This document shows, piece by piece, positions 6,699-6,821 of a stretch of DNA of 6,821 bases. Every line of letters begins with the position of its first letter. The first letter of the stretch is position 1. The stretch covers positions 1 to 6,821 of the forward strand of contig JAGOCL010000135.1 of NCBI GenBank assembly GCA_017998755.1, read 5' to 3'. The position numbers and the translations under genes were made by a program. A model generated the notes under the pieces. It did not search any database, was not told the origin of the DNA, and was given only the letters and a program-made list of their open reading frames with translations. This DNA comes from Spirochaetota bacterium. Lineage in GTDB: Bacteria > Spirochaetota > GWE2-31-10 > MWDO01.

Positions 6699-6821
6699 TC
6701 AGTCCCCTGATGGTAACGTCTCTTCCATGCCGCCGCTCGAACTTACGATATCCCCTTTTTCTTCAAGTTCTCGGATCAATTCGACTATTTTTCTCCGAGC
6801 GTCGTAAACGTCTATTTTATC
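6699..6821 (-). CDS. fliG: C-terminal fragment of flagellar motor switch protein FliG, cut by the window edge
   Basis: The minus-strand frame entering at 6821 gives 40 residues and a TGA stop at 6701-6699. Its core, DVYDARRKIVELIRELEEKG, followed by DI, matches the conserved last helix of FliG, where the family reads DV-x-x-[AS]-[QR]-x-x-I-[VL]-x-x-x-R-x-LEE-x-G-[ED]-I. A short Ser/Gly/Glu-rich tail follows, as is common in FliG. FliG sits on the cytoplasmic C ring and couples stator force to rotation; the charged torque-helix residues lie upstream, out of view. The downstream basic-protein gene begins five bases after the stop, so the two are probably co-transcribed. With only 40 residues the call is good but not certain; another protein ending in a similar amphipathic helix is possible. 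Confidence 0.68.
   Translation of the reverse strand, partial: DKIDVYDARRKIVELIRELEEKGDIVSSSGGMEETLPSGD

Noticed and set aside
1..6821. CRISPR arrays, tRNA genes or riboswitches
   Set aside because: No regularly spaced direct repeats, no cloverleaf with a TTCGA-type arm and no leader long enough for a known riboswitch was seen.

Overview
The window comes from an AT-rich bacterium that probably carries flagella. On the minus strand it enters with what looks like the last 40 codons of fliG. A spirochaete or a similar low-GC Gram-negative lineage would fit, but nothing here fixes the taxon. No tRNA, rRNA or CRISPR array is visible, and no gene-free stretch exceeds 300 bases.

Region 1 (1-124) is the right end of an IS3-family insertion sequence. 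It holds the last 30 codons of the DDE transposase and a right terminal repeat reading TGATCTACCCC inward. Region 2 (125-5032, plus strand) is one very large gene for a 1627-residue SF2 helicase with a C-terminal DUF1998 module. It resembles the helicases of anti-phage systems such as Druantia (DruE) and DISARM. All core motifs are intact, and at least three further cysteine clusters look metal-binding. Its start codon lies only 24 bases beyond the insertion sequence, so any upstream partner gene is separated from it or lost. Region 3 (5033-5118) is a short intergenic space with a perfect 13-bp inverted repeat, probably the terminator between converging genes. Region 4 (5119-6821, minus strand) is a tight co-directional cluster: fliG 3' end, an unrecognised basic 158-residue protein, a small J-domain protein and a 240-residue Sel1/TPR-repeat protein, with 5, 7 and 17 bases between them.

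The helicase gene is visibly richer in A+T than most of the minus-strand cluster and sits against a mobile element. The simplest reading is an acquired defence-type gene inserted next to a resident chromosomal operon. The helicase would act on DNA alone or with a partner outside the window. The minus-strand genes look like a housekeeping or flagellum-linked transcription unit containing a co-chaperone and a protein-interaction scaffold.
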